48,298 bases of DNA from Deltaproteobacteria bacterium HGW-Deltaproteobacteria-14 (GTDB lineage: Bacteria > Myxococcota_A > UBA9042 > PHBI01): contig PHBI01000073.1 of assembly GCA_002841945.1 (NCBI GenBank), positions 1 to 48,298 of the forward strand. The letters are read 5' to 3'. The notes beneath the pieces were generated by a model. That model was not told the origin of the DNA. It did no database searches and worked only from the letters and a program-made list of their open reading frames with translations. The position numbers and the translations under genes are program-made. Shown piece by piece: positions 1 to 8,687 of the stretch. The first letter of the stretch is position 1, and each line of letters begins with the position of its first letter.

Positions 1-960
1 CCAGTCGTCGTCGCCGGGGGGGACGATGGTGGGGTCGAGGCTGAGGGTCGGGTCTTCGCTGTAGGAGTAGCCGCCCCGCCCGCCGCCGGAGGAGACCAGG
101 GTCGTGGGGTCGCCGACGGCGAAGTAGGGGTCGAGGTCGAAGGCGGCGAAGTAGCTGGGGTCGGGGTTGCCGTGGCCGGTGTAGGGCGCGGCGCCGACCT
201 GGTTGGCGCCGCCGCCGCCCGCGGCGTTGTGGCAGTTGCCGCCGCCGCCGCCGTTGGCCAGCGCGCCGCGCGCGTAGGGGCGCGAGAACGCGGAGGCCGG
301 CCCGGCGACGCCCTCGCCCTTGGTGGCGCCGTTGCTGTCGCTCGACGAGCGGAAGCTGGTGCAGCCGTAGCCCGTGTCGTTGTCGGCCACGCCGCCGCGG
401 AAGCCGCGCGCGGAGGCGTCGATCGCGCCGTCGACGACGAGGTCGCCGGCGACGAGGACGGCGACGATCCCGCCGGTCGCTCCGTCCCACGGGGGCGCGA
501 CGATGGAGGCGCCCGCGGCGACGCGCAGGGCGTCGTAGCGGGCGACCTTGACGAGCTGGGCGCCGGCGCTGGCGCGGTAGGCGTTGACCAGCGGCGTGAC
601 GAGCCGGACGCTGGCGCCGTCGACCGCCAAGACCCGCACCAGCTCGTGGTGACCGGCGCCGTTCAGCGCGGTGACGGCGCCGTGGGCCTCGCCGTTGGTG
701 GTGTCGATGGTGGCGCCCTGGGCCTGATGGAGGAGCACCACGTCGCCGGGCACGAGGCTCGGCGTGGCGGCCACCGCGATCGCGGTGGCGCCGGCCGCGG
801 CGTCCGACCCGAGGGCGTAGTACGCGTTCACCACGGTGTTGGCGGTGGTGATCTCGGCCGCGCGGGCGCGCCCAGCGCCGACGGCACCGAGGGCGGCGAC
901 GGTGATGACCAGCGCGAGGCAGCCGCGGACGGCGGGGCGAAGGCGGGCGTCGGCGGGCAT
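1..960 (-). CDS. Secreted glycine-rich protein, C-terminus beyond window
   Basis: The reading frame is open from an ATG at 960 to the window edge, giving 320 residues with no stop, so the C-terminus is missing. Residues 1-35 look like a Sec signal peptide: Arg residues, a Leu/Val/Ala core, and an Ala-Arg-Ala-Ala end. A beta-rich part follows (about 40-170; it includes GDVVLLHQAQG and later a VAGDLVVDGAID stretch). After that comes a Gly/Asn/Ser-rich segment (about 205-290) with GGGGGNCHNAAGGGG. A GGAG lies 6-7 nt before the ATG. The gene is divergent from the lipoprotein gene at 1198. This style is common in large myxobacterial surface proteins, but I recognise no named family and assign no function. 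Confidence 0.75.
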   Translation of the reverse strand, partial: MPADARLRPAVRGCLALVITVAALGAVGAGRARAAEITTANTVVNAYYALGSDAAAGATAIAVAATPSLVPGDVVLLHQAQGATIDTTNGEAHGAVTALNGAGHHELVRVLAVDGASVRLVTPLVNAYRASAGAQLVKVARYDALRVAAGASIVAPPWDGATGGIVAVLVAGDLVVDGAIDASARGFRGGVADNDTGYGCTSFRSSSDSNGATKGEGVAGPASAFSRPYARGALANGGGGGNCHNAAGGGGANQVGAAPYTGHGNPDPSYFAAFDLDPYFAVGDPTTLVSSGGGRGGYSYSEDPTLSLDPTIVPPGDDDW

Positions 961-1197
961 GGGCGCTCCAGGCGAGGCGTGGTGAGGGAGAACCGACCCA
1001 ACGGTCATCATGCGGTGAACCTTGAACGCAAAGGCGCCCGCTGCAACGGCGGCGCGCGGCGCTCGGTAACCGGCCGCGTCGGGGTCCAGGTCGCTGAGCG
1101 GCGCCACCGGGCGTCCACCGGGGATCGGTATTCGTTGAACCGCCGCCGTCGCTGAGCTAGCAAGCCCCGGGGAGCAGTCCAACTCGGAGGACGGTCC

Positions 1198-3420
1198 ATG
1201 GGGCCACGGGTCACGCTCATCATCTCGCTCGGAGCCTTCTGGCTCGCCGCCTGCGACTCGTCGAGCGGGGGCACCCCGCCCGCCGACACCGTCGAAGCGA
1301 CCGACACCGCGGAGCCCGCCGACGCGACCGCGCCCGTCGACACCGCGGAGCCCGTCGACACCGCGGAGCCCGCCGACACCACCGAGCCCGCCGACACGAC
1401 CGAGCCCGTCGACACCGTCGAGGCGATCGACACCGCCGAGCCCGTCGACACCGTCGAGGCGATCGACACCGTCGAGGCGATCGACACCGTTGAGCCCGTC
1501 GACACCGCCCAGCCCGTCGACACGGTCGAGCCCGTCGACACCGCCCAGCCCGTCGACACCGTCGAGCCCGTCGACACGACCCAGCCCGTCGACACGATCG
1601 CGCCCGGCGACACGACCCAGCCCGTCGACACGATCGCGCCCGGCGACACGACCGCGCCCGGCGACACCACCCAGCCCGTCGACACCACCCAGCCCGTCGA
1701 CACCACCCAGCCCGTCGACACCACCCAGCCCGACACGGTCTGCGTCCCCGACTGCGCCACGGCCGACTGCGGCGACGACGGCTGCGGCGGCTCCTGCGGC
1801 CCCTGCACGGGCACCGACGTCTGCCAGGGCGGCCAGTGCGTCCCCCCCGGGCCGAGCGACGTCTGCGCGGCCGGCCTCCTGGTCGCGGACGTCCCCTTCG
1901 AGGCCACCGGCGGCTGGTGGTCGTTCTCGAGCCACGTGATGTCGCTGTCGAGCGCCTGCCCCGGGGTGACCACCGGCGGCAGCGGCGGCGAGGAGCGGGT
2001 CTACCGCTTCGTCGCGCCGTTCACTGGCGAGTTTCACTTCGAGCTCGACGCCCACAGCGGCTCGAGCACGACCATGGCGCTCTACCTCGTGACCGACTGT
2101 GACGCCATCGGGGCCACCTGCCTCGGCGGCGACCGGGGCTTCTCCAGCGACGTCGTCGTGGACCTGACCGTCGACGAGGAGGTCTTCGTCATCGTCGACG
2201 TCGTCGGCGCCGCGAGCGCGCTGACCGGCTTCGACTTCGCCATCTCCGGCTGCGAGACCGACTGCAGCGGCGTCACCTGCGGCCTCGACCCCAACTGCGG
2301 CGAGCTGTGCGGCGCCTGCGCCGCGGGCGACCACTGCGGCACCGCGGGCCTCTGCGTCACCGGCTCCGACGAGACCGGCGAGACCTGCGAGGCTCCCTTC
2401 GTCGTCGACGCCTTGCCGTTCTCGGCCTCCTCCTCCACCGTTGGCGCGGACGACGACTACGTCCTCGACGTCTGCCTGGCCGACATCACCGCCTCCGCGG
2501 GCGACGGGGACGCCGCGGGCGATCAGGTCTACCTCATCACCCCGAGCGAGTCTGGCCGCTACGAGGCCGCCTTCGTCTTCGGCGTCGGCTTTCACGCCCT
2601 CGCCTACCTGTCCACGGGCTGCGACGACCTGCGCTACCAGTGCGTCGACAAGGTCAACCCCCTGTGCGGCGTCGACTACCCAAGCTGCGCTCCGAGCCTG
2701 TCGGCCATCATGCTCGCTGGCGAGCGCTGGTACCTGATCGTCGACGGCGACGCCGACGGCGACGAGGGTGGCTACTTCCTCGACATTCGCCAGACCTGCG
2801 CCTCGTCCTGCGGCGATCGCGTCTGCGGGCCCGACGCCTGCATCGGCAGCTGCGGCGCCTGCCCCACCAAGACCGTCTGCAGCGACGCCGGTCAGTGCGC
2901 TCCCACCGCGTGGCTCGTCGTCAACGAGCTCGACTACGACCAGCCTGGCACCGACACCGCCGAGTTCGTCGAGATCCTCAACGCGGGCGCGCTCGCCGCC
3001 GACCTGACCGACGTCGTCCTCGAGGTGATCAACGGTGACGGCGACAGCGTCATCGACGCCGTCGCCCTGTCCGACGCCGCCGCGACCCTGGCCCCGGGCG
3101 CCCGCCTCGTGATCGGCCAGGCCGCCGCCATCGGCGCCGTCCCGGCGGGCGTCCCGACGATCACCCGGTCGAGCAGCTTCCTCCAGAACGGCGGCGCGGA
3201 CGGCGACGCCGTGCGCCTCGTCCGCGCCGGCGCCGTCCTCGACGCCGTCAGCTACGAGGCCCGCGTCGCCGTCGCCGCGGAGGGGGCCACCCACGCGGGC
3301 ACCGACCCCGGCGAGGGCAGCCTCTCGCGCTGCCCCGACGGCGCGGACAGCGACGACAACGCCGCCGACTTCACCCTCTCGGCGACCCCCACGCCGGGGG
3401 CGGCCAACAGCTGCCCATGA
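1198..3420 (+). CDS. Cysteine-rich lipoprotein with Asp-Thr repeat linker and lamin-tail domain
   Basis: A 740-residue secreted protein. The signal peptide ends in a lipobox (LAAC, Cys19), so it is probably anchored in the outer membrane. Residues 30-180 are a low-complexity linker of VDT/ADT-xxP repeats. Three small Cys-rich modules follow (about 182-215, 352-388, 535-568; pattern GDDGCGGSCGPC), separated by two beta-sandwich segments resembling pre-peptidase C-terminal (PPC) domains. Residues 571-735 match a lamin-tail (LTD) domain: VVNELDYD, then TAEFVEILNAG. GGAGG at 1186-1190 sets the ATG start. It converges with the next gene at 36 bp. The linker presumably holds the binding modules away from the membrane. 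The ligand is unknown. Confidence 0.85.
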   Translation: MGPRVTLIISLGAFWLAACDSSSGGTPPADTVEATDTAEPADATAPVDTAEPVDTAEPADTTEPADTTEPVDTVEAIDTAEPVDTVEAIDTVEAIDTVEPVDTAQPVDTVEPVDTAQPVDTVEPVDTTQPVDTIAPGDTTQPVDTIAPGDTTAPGDTTQPVDTTQPVDTTQPVDTTQPDTVCVPDCATADCGDDGCGGSCGPCTGTDVCQGGQCVPPGPSDVCAAGLLVADVPFEATGGWWSFSSHVMSLSSACPGVTTGGSGGEERVYRFVAPFTGEFHFELDAHSGSSTTMALYLVTDCDAIGATCLGGDRGFSSDVVVDLTVDEEVFVIVDVVGAASALTGFDFAISGCETDCSGVTCGLDPNCGELCGACAAGDHCGTAGLCVTGSDETGETCEAPFVVDALPFSASSSTVGADDDYVLDVCLADITASAGDGDAAGDQVYLITPSESGRYEAAFVFGVGFHALAYLSTGCDDLRYQCVDKVNPLCGVDYPSCAPSLSAIMLAGERWYLIVDGDADGDEGGYFLDIRQTCASSCGDRVCGPDACIGSCGACPTKTVCSDAGQCAPTAWLVVNELDYDQPGTDTAEFVEILNAGALAADLTDVVLEVINGDGDSVIDAVALSDAAATLAPGARLVIGQAAAIGAVPAGVPTITRSSSFLQNGGADGDAVRLVRAGAVLDAVSYEARVAVAAEGATHAGTDPGEGSLSRCPDGADSDDNAADFTLSATPTPGAANSCP
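1285..1737 (+). repeat. In-frame tandem repeat encoding Asp-Thr-rich linker
   Basis: Degenerate 18-nt units of the type GTCGACACCACCCAGCCC encode V-D-T-T-Q-P and variants for about 150 codons. The 3' copies (about 1678-1731) are nearly identical, which suggests recent expansion. Because units are multiples of three, gain or loss changes linker length without breaking the frame. There are no unique spacers, so this is not a CRISPR array. Confidence 0.85.
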
Positions 3421-3456
3421 GCGCGGCGCCCGCGCGCTCGGCCCCCATCGGCGGGG

Positions 3457-5550
3457 CTACTGCTGAGGCGCCGGCGCGGAGAGGACGACCTGGCAGTCGT
3501 AGTGGGTCGCCGTGGCGTCCGGGGACTGCCCGGTGGCCGACACCTTCAGGAAGAACTGCGTGGACGTCGTCGGGAGCAGGATGCCGCCGATGATGGCCGC
3601 GCTCTCCTGGCTGTCGCTGGCGGCGCCGCCGGAGACCGGCGTGCCGTCCTCCTTGAGCAGGGTGGCCGTGAGCCCCTCGACCCCCGAGCCGAGGCCGGCC
3701 GCCCAGCAGACGACGCTGACCTTGCGCTTGGGCGCGGCCATGGCGAAGGCGTAGTAGTCCTCGTCGCCCGCGGTCGGGGCGATGTCGCCGGCGATCTGCC
3801 AGTAGGTGTCGGCCTCGTCGCTGTAGACCTCCTTCGGGAACTCGGCGCTGGCGACGCCGTCGTTGTGGCCGGCGCCCTCGATCGGCAGCGAGCGGTCCGG
3901 CAGCACCGCGAGCAGGTAGAAGTCGCGGTCGCCGGTCGGCGCGGCGCCCGCGGCGGGGGTCACCCACAGGAGGTAGTCGCCGCCCGGCGTCACCGGGACG
4001 CTGATCACCTGGTCCTCGTCGGCGGGGGCGACCCGCGCGATGACCGTGTCCGGCGCGGCGGCGGTCGTCAGGCGGAGCTCGCCGAGTGGCGTCGTCGCGC
4101 CGCTGCCGTAGGGGCCGGTGACCCCCCCGGCGAAGCCGCGGATGCGCAGCTCGGCGCGGAAGGTGTGCCCCGCCGTGCTGGCGGTCGGCAGGTTGGTCGG
4201 CACCGAGACGCGGAAGACGTCGACGTCGGACGCGTCGCGGAAGGTGCCGCGGGCGAGGCTCGGGGAGTAGGAGGAGCCGCTCCCGCTGAAGGGCAGCGGC
4301 ACCGCGGTCGCCGCGGTGTCGCCCGCCTCGGGGTCGGCGGTCGTCGCCGCGGTGACGTTGGCGACCGCCAGGGTGTAGCTCTTGCCGGTCTTGGCCACCG
4401 GCAGGTAGCAGCCGAACTCCTTGTCCGGGCGCTCGCCGCTGTAGGTCCAGCAGTCGCGCACGAGCACGTAGTAGCGCCCGGTCTCGGGGAGCACCGTCAC
4501 GACCGTGCTGTCGAAGGCGTCGGCGAAGATGGTGTCGTCGCCGATCGCGACCACCGCGCCGTCGTCGGCGGTGTGGAGAGACACCACGCTGTCGATGGAG
4601 TTGGTGTCGAACGACCCGCCGGGGGTGGTGAGCGAGACGCGCACGACCTGCCCGGCCTCGCCGTCGAAGCTGAAGACGTCGTACTCGCCGACGTTGGTGA
4701 GCTCGCCGCTGGCCGCCGCGCCGACCGCGACCGGGGTGATGGGGTAGGACTCGAAGGGCACGCAGAAGGCGACGGTGTTGGCGTCGTGCAGGGGCCGCCA
4801 CGGCACCAGGCCGGCGCAGCGGCTGGCGCACCCGCGGTCGCCGGCGCCCCCGGTGACGCAGTTCTGCCCGCAGATCCCGGCGGCGCCCGCGTCGTCGCGG
4901 GTGCAGGTGAGGCCGCTCGCGCAGCAGCCCGCACAGCTGCAGCTGTCGCCGAAGGCCCCGTCGCCGGTGGCGAGGCAGCTCGACGTCTTCTCGACCACGT
5001 CGCGGTAGCAGCTCGTGCCCGGGCTGCACTCGACGTCCGGCTGGAAGGGGTCGCAGATGATCCCCTCGCTGGCGCCGCAGACGTTCACGCGGAGGTTGCC
5101 CGACTGGTAGGAGCGGCAGTCGGTGCCGTTGGCGCAGTCCGCGTTGATGTCGCAGAACTGCCTGCATTCATTGCGAATACACGCGCCATCGGCGCAGAAC
5201 GGGCCGGTGTCGTTGTCGCACAAGCCCCCGACCGGGACGTCGGCGCCGGCCTGGCACACGACGTTCTCGCCGCCGGTCAGGTGGACGTTGGTGCACGCCT
5301 CACCCGCGTCGCACCCCGACGTGCAGCCCGGGTAGGGGTTGCACAGCCCGCCGACCGGCTGTGGGGTCCCGCAGCCGGTGACGGCGGTGTCGCCGGGCGC
5401 GCTGCTGTCGGCGTCCGCCGGCGACGCCGTGTCGACCGCGGTGGTGGTGTCGGCTGCGGTCACGTCGCTGGACGGCGAGCCGCCGTCACCGCCGCAGCCA
5501 GCGAGCAGCAGAGCGGCGGAGAGGCGGAGGCACAGGGTCGTCGCGTTCAT
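3457..5550 (-). CDS. Cysteine-rich lipoprotein with PPC-like beta-sandwich domains
   Basis: A 697-residue lipoprotein: signal peptide, lipobox LAGC (Cys19), then a short DT-rich linker (about 30-58). Residues 60-270 are Cys-rich with repeated C-x(n)-C pairs typical of dicluster or EGF-like extracellular modules. Then come several beta-sandwich segments of PPC type, for example DVFSFDGEAGQVVRVSL at about 285-300, with similar DVDVFRVSV and DEDYYAFAM segments later. PPC domains usually sit next to secreted enzymes or adhesins; no catalytic domain is visible here. AGGA lies 5-6 nt before the ATG at 5550. It belongs to the same lipoprotein style as the genes at 1198, 14892 and 17081. Function unknown. 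Confidence 0.85.
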   Translation of the reverse strand: MNATTLCLRLSAALLLAGCGGDGGSPSSDVTAADTTTAVDTASPADADSSAPGDTAVTGCGTPQPVGGLCNPYPGCTSGCDAGEACTNVHLTGGENVVCQAGADVPVGGLCDNDTGPFCADGACIRNECRQFCDINADCANGTDCRSYQSGNLRVNVCGASEGIICDPFQPDVECSPGTSCYRDVVEKTSSCLATGDGAFGDSCSCAGCCASGLTCTRDDAGAAGICGQNCVTGGAGDRGCASRCAGLVPWRPLHDANTVAFCVPFESYPITPVAVGAAASGELTNVGEYDVFSFDGEAGQVVRVSLTTPGGSFDTNSIDSVVSLHTADDGAVVAIGDDTIFADAFDSTVVTVLPETGRYYVLVRDCWTYSGERPDKEFGCYLPVAKTGKSYTLAVANVTAATTADPEAGDTAATAVPLPFSGSGSSYSPSLARGTFRDASDVDVFRVSVPTNLPTASTAGHTFRAELRIRGFAGGVTGPYGSGATTPLGELRLTTAAAPDTVIARVAPADEDQVISVPVTPGGDYLLWVTPAAGAAPTGDRDFYLLAVLPDRSLPIEGAGHNDGVASAEFPKEVYSDEADTYWQIAGDIAPTAGDEDYYAFAMAAPKRKVSVVCWAAGLGSGVEGLTATLLKEDGTPVSGGAASDSQESAAIIGGILLPTTSTQFFLKVSATGQSPDATATHYDCQVVLSAPAPQQ

Positions 5551-5604
5551 CGTTCCTCGTGGGGCCAGACGAGGCGCGGACCTTGGCCCGCCGCGCGGCT
5601 CGAG

Positions 5605-6630
5605 TCAACGCTCCGCCCGCCGGGCGGGCTCCGCCGCCCGCTCGGAGGTCGCGGGGTCGCCGGCGACGACGATCACCACGTTGCCGCGCTTGTGCCCGGC
5701 GTCGACGTAGGCGTGGGCGTCGGCGATGCGCTCGAGGGGGTAGCGGCGGTCGATGACCGGCCGGTAGACCCCCGCGGCGGCCAGCTCGGCGAGGTGGCGC
5801 ACGTCGTCAGGCCGGATCCGGGCGGTCCCGACGACGACCTTCTTGTCCGTCGTCGCGTTGACGACCAGCGCGCCGAGCATGTCGGGCAGGCCGCCGATGA
5901 CGAGGAGGAGACGCCCCCCGGCGCGCAGCGAGCCCTTGCTGCGGGACCAGGGCGCCGTGCCGACCGTGTCCATGATCACGTCGTACGCGGCGCCGTTCCC
6001 GGTGAAGTCCTCGCGGGTGTAGTCGATGACCTCGTCGGCACCCAGAGAGCGCACCAGCTCGGCGTTGGCGGCGCTGCACACCGCGGTCACGTGCGCGCCG
6101 CGGTGCTTGGCCAGCTGGATCGCCGCCGTCCCGACCGCCCCGGACGCCCCGTTGATGAGGAGCCGGTCCCCCGCTGCGAGCTCGCCCTGGCGAAAGAAGT
6201 CGAGCGCCGTCGTCCCCCCGAAGCAGAGCGCGGCGGCCTCCTCGAAGGCCGTGTTGGCGGGCATCGCGGCGAGCGGCCCGGACTCGGCGAAGGCCCGATA
6301 CTCCGCGTAGCAGCCCGTGTAGCTCGGGGTCATCGCGAACACCGGCGTGCCGACCGCGAACCGGGTCACCCGCGCGCCGACCGCCGCGACCACCCCCGAG
6401 AGCTCCATCCCGAGGATCTTCTTGCGGGGCTTGAAGACCCCGAGGGCCAGCCGCGACAGCAGCCCCAGACCTCGCGGGACCCGCAGGGCCCGCGCCCGGG
6501 TGTCCCCGGAGGTGACCGTCGTCGCGCGCACGGCGATCAAGACCTCGTCGTCCTTCACCTTCGGCGTGGCGACCTCCGCGAGGTGGAGGACCTCGGGCCC
6601 GCCGTAGCGCTCGTATACAACGGCTCTCAT
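5605..6630 (-). CDS. NAD(P)-dependent quinone oxidoreductase-like MDR enzyme
   Basis: A 341-residue medium-chain dehydrogenase/reductase. It starts MRAVVYERYGGPEVL, has the GroES-like fold with LGMELSGVVAAVG near residue 75, and a Rossmann nucleotide site NGASGAVGTAAIQLAK near 155. The usual structural-zinc cysteine cluster is absent, so this is the zinc-free quinone-oxidoreductase branch (QOR/zeta-crystallin type), which reduces quinones or enones with NADPH. The reading frame extends 48 codons upstream, but ATG at 6630 has AGGAG 7 nt before it and begins at the family N-terminus. It lies downstream of the porin remnant and MFS pump on the same strand. The substrate cannot be inferred. Confidence 0.9.
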   Translation of the reverse strand: MRAVVYERYGGPEVLHLAEVATPKVKDDEVLIAVRATTVTSGDTRARALRVPRGLGLLSRLALGVFKPRKKILGMELSGVVAAVGARVTRFAVGTPVFAMTPSYTGCYAEYRAFAESGPLAAMPANTAFEEAAALCFGGTTALDFFRQGELAAGDRLLINGASGAVGTAAIQLAKHRGAHVTAVCSAANAELVRSLGADEVIDYTREDFTGNGAAYDVIMDTVGTAPWSRSKGSLRAGGRLLLVIGGLPDMLGALVVNATTDKKVVVGTARIRPDDVRHLAELAAAGVYRPVIDRRYPLERIADAHAYVDAGHKRGNVVIVVAGDPATSERAAEPARRAER

Positions 6631-6680
6631 GGGACATCTCCTGGATGGAGGGACGCCGCGGCCACCCGGCCGCGGTCGGG

Positions 6681-6995
6681 TCAAGGCGCGAGGCTGAGCC
6701 GGGACTGGAGGCTCAGGTCGCGCGTGTCGCCGCCGTCGCGCTGCTGGAGGCGGACGCCCACGAGAGTCTGCCACTTCGGGGCGTCTCCGTGGAAGAGCGC
6801 GTCGAGGCCGGCGGTGACGTCGTGCTGGTCGGCGTCTTCGCCCTCGGGGAGGGGGACGGCGTAGCGCGCGACGGGCTCGAGGCGGTCCGCGACGACCCAG
6901 CCCAGCTGGGCGTAGCCGCCGCGGGCCCAGACGCCCCGCCGGGCTCGCGCGCGCATGCTCCTGCGGACCTCCGGGACGCGGCTCGCCGGGCGCAT
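6681..6995 (-). pseudogene. Remnant of an OprO/OprP-type porin (C-terminal strands only)
   Basis: A 104-codon frame whose residues from about 22 onward look like the last beta-strands of a phosphate-selective porin O/P: GGYAQLGWVVADRLEPVARY, then a DVTAGLDALFHGDAPKWQT stretch, ending in alternating LSLQSRLSLAP. Full-length family members have roughly 400 residues, and the N-terminal barrel and signal peptide are absent here. Its ATG overlaps the stop of the upstream MFS gene (TGATG), so it may still be translated by coupling. The most likely reading is a deletion that removed the front of a porin gene. A small protein domesticated from one is a weaker alternative. Confidence 0.6.
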
Positions 6996-8446
6996 CAGGG
7001 CGCCTCGCTCGTGAGGGCGCGGCGGGACGCGAGGGCGCGCCCGAGGACGGTGACGGCGAGCGCCAGCCCGACGAGCCCGGCGGCGACGGCGAAGGTGACG
7101 CGCGTCCCGGCGGCGACGGCCGCCGGGGGCGCCGACGTGAGGTCGCCCGCGCCCGTGGCGAGCGCGAACACCGCGCCCATGACGGAGGCGCCGGTGATGA
7201 GGCCGAGGTTCCGCGACAGGCTGAGGATCCCGGCGACGACGCCGCGCCGGGCCGGGGCGACCTCCCGCATGACCGCGGTGTTGTTGGCCGCCTGGAACAT
7301 CGCGTAGCCGACGGTGACGACGGCGATGGGGCCGATGTAGCCCGCGACGCCGAGCGCCTCGGGCGTGAAGGCCAGCAGGAGTGCGCCGGCCGCGGCGCCG
7401 CCGAGCCCGGCCAGCGACACCCGCTCGGCGCCCAGGCGATCGACGAGCCGCCCCGCCGGGACGCCGGTGACCATGGAGACGAGCGGTCCCGCCGACAGGG
7501 CCAAGCCGACCGAGCCGGGTTCGAGGTGGAGCGCGAGGGAGAGGTGGAACGGCCCGACGACGAGGGTCGCCATCATGACCGTCGAGATGAGCAGGTTCGC
7601 CGCCAGGCTGGCGGTGAGCGCGGGGTCGCGGAAGGTCGCGAGGTGGATCAGGGGCGACGGCGCCCTCCGCTCGGTCCGCAGCAAGAGCGCCAGACCGAGC
7701 GCCGCCGCGACCAGCAGCGCGGCGTTGAGGGCGCCGAAGCGGCCACGCCCGAGGGTCATCGCGAGGGCGTAGGCGGTGAGGGCGCCGGCGAGGAGCAGCG
7801 TTCCCCGGTGGTCGAACCCCGTGCGGTCGGCGTTCGGCCTGGGCGGATCGGCGGGCAGGTGGCGCTGGGTGAGGGCCACCGCGAGGAGGCCGAGGGGCAG
7901 GTTGATCAGGAAGACGGCGGGCCAGCCGACCTGGTCGATCAGGAGACCGCCGAGCGACGGGCCGAGGGCGGTGCCGATCGCCGACGTCGTCCCGAGCAGG
8001 CCCATCGCGCCGCCGATCCTCCCCTTCGGGACCAGCTCGCTCACGAAGGCCATCGTGAGCGCCATCATGGCCGCCGCGCCGAGCCCCTGCAGCGCGCGGG
8101 CGGCGATCACCAGCCACAGCGAGGGCGCCAGCCCGCACAGGGCCGAGGCCGCGGTGTACAGGTAGAGGCCGATCCGCAGCAGGCGGCGGCGGCCGACGAG
8201 GTCGCCGAGGCGCCCGGCGGTGACGATCGCCGCCGTGATGGCGAGGAGGTAGGCGAGGACGACCCATTGGACGGCCTGAAAGCTCGCGCCGAAGGCCCTC
8301 GCCAGCTCGGGGAGGGCGACGTTGGCGACGCTGGTGCCGAGCGACGACAGGAGGGTCGCGAGGGCCATGCTGGCGAGCGCCCACCGCTGGGTTCTTGGGG
8401 GGCTCGCGCCGCGGGCGACGTCGGGGGCTGGAGTGGGGCGACTCAA
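6995..8446 (-). CDS. DHA2-family MFS efflux transporter
   Basis: A 483-residue major facilitator with about 14 hydrophobic segments, as in EmrB/QacA-type proton-driven drug exporters. The segment AGRLGDLVGRRRLLRIG is motif A after TM2, and ALQGLGAAAMMALTMAFVSE and GTALGPSLGGLLIDQVGW are conserved transporter segments. The frame is open far upstream, but TTG at 8446 is preceded by AGGAG with 6 nt spacing and gives a normal N-terminus (SRPTPAPDVARG, then WALASMALATLLSS). The gene is divergent from a LysR regulator with a putative operator between, so that regulator probably controls it. Substrate unknown. Confidence 0.88.
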   Translation of the reverse strand: MSRPTPAPDVARGASPPRTQRWALASMALATLLSSLGTSVANVALPELARAFGASFQAVQWVVLAYLLAITAAIVTAGRLGDLVGRRRLLRIGLYLYTAASALCGLAPSLWLVIAARALQGLGAAAMMALTMAFVSELVPKGRIGGAMGLLGTTSAIGTALGPSLGGLLIDQVGWPAVFLINLPLGLLAVALTQRHLPADPPRPNADRTGFDHRGTLLLAGALTAYALAMTLGRGRFGALNAALLVAAALGLALLLRTERRAPSPLIHLATFRDPALTASLAANLLISTVMMATLVVGPFHLSLALHLEPGSVGLALSAGPLVSMVTGVPAGRLVDRLGAERVSLAGLGGAAAGALLLAFTPEALGVAGYIGPIAVVTVGYAMFQAANNTAVMREVAPARRGVVAGILSLSRNLGLITGASVMGAVFALATGAGDLTSAPPAAVAAGTRVTFAVAAGLVGLALAVTVLGRALASRRALTSEAP

Positions 8447-8528
8447 GGCGGGCTCCTGGGCGCGGGTGCGGCGCGGTGACCGAGGCGAACCTGGGACACC
8501 TCGCTCGAGACTCGCTTCGCTGCGTTCC

Positions 8529-8556
8529 GGTCCGGCCGCTCGCGCGGCCCGGGACC
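8529..8556. other. GC-rich hairpin in the MFS leader
   Basis: GGTCC (8529-8533) and GGCCGC (8534-8539) pair with GCGGCC (8544-8549) and GGACC (8552-8556) around a TCGC loop with a two-base bulge. It lies in the probable 5' leader of the MFS gene. It could affect expression of that mRNA or simply be a GC-rich intergenic palindrome. No U-tract follows on either strand, so I do not call it a terminator. Confidence 0.35.
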
Positions 8557-8623
8557 TTGCCCCGGGGCCTCGCTGGCTCGGCCCCGGATCCATGTCGTAA
8601 GACGACTCGACAGCTGGCGGAAG

Positions 8624-8651
8624 ACGCACTGAATGCACTTCAATCGTGCGT
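8624..8651. promoter_or_regulatory. Putative LysR-type (T-N11-A) operator
   Basis: TGAATGCACTTCA at 8630-8642 is a 13-bp dyad (TGAA-N5-TTCA) that fits the LysR-family T-N11-A box. It sits inside a second dyad, ACGCAC-N16-GTGCGT (8624-8651). The centre is about 50 bp before the LysR start codon, where autoregulatory LysR boxes usually lie, in the region divergent to the efflux gene. Confidence 0.6.
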
Positions 8652-8687
8652 TTGACGCCATGCCTCGCGAGCCCGTAGTCTCCGGGG

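Noticed and set aside
3421..3456. Short GCCCC-N7-GGGGC inverted repeat between convergent lipoprotein genes
   Set aside because: Only a 5-bp stem and no T-tract; expected by chance at this GC content, so not called a terminator.
3502..6864. Long plus-strand open frame of more than 1,100 codons
   Set aside because: It is antisense to two clear genes, is rich in Arg/Gly/Ala/Val as GC-rich shadow frames are, and has no domain.
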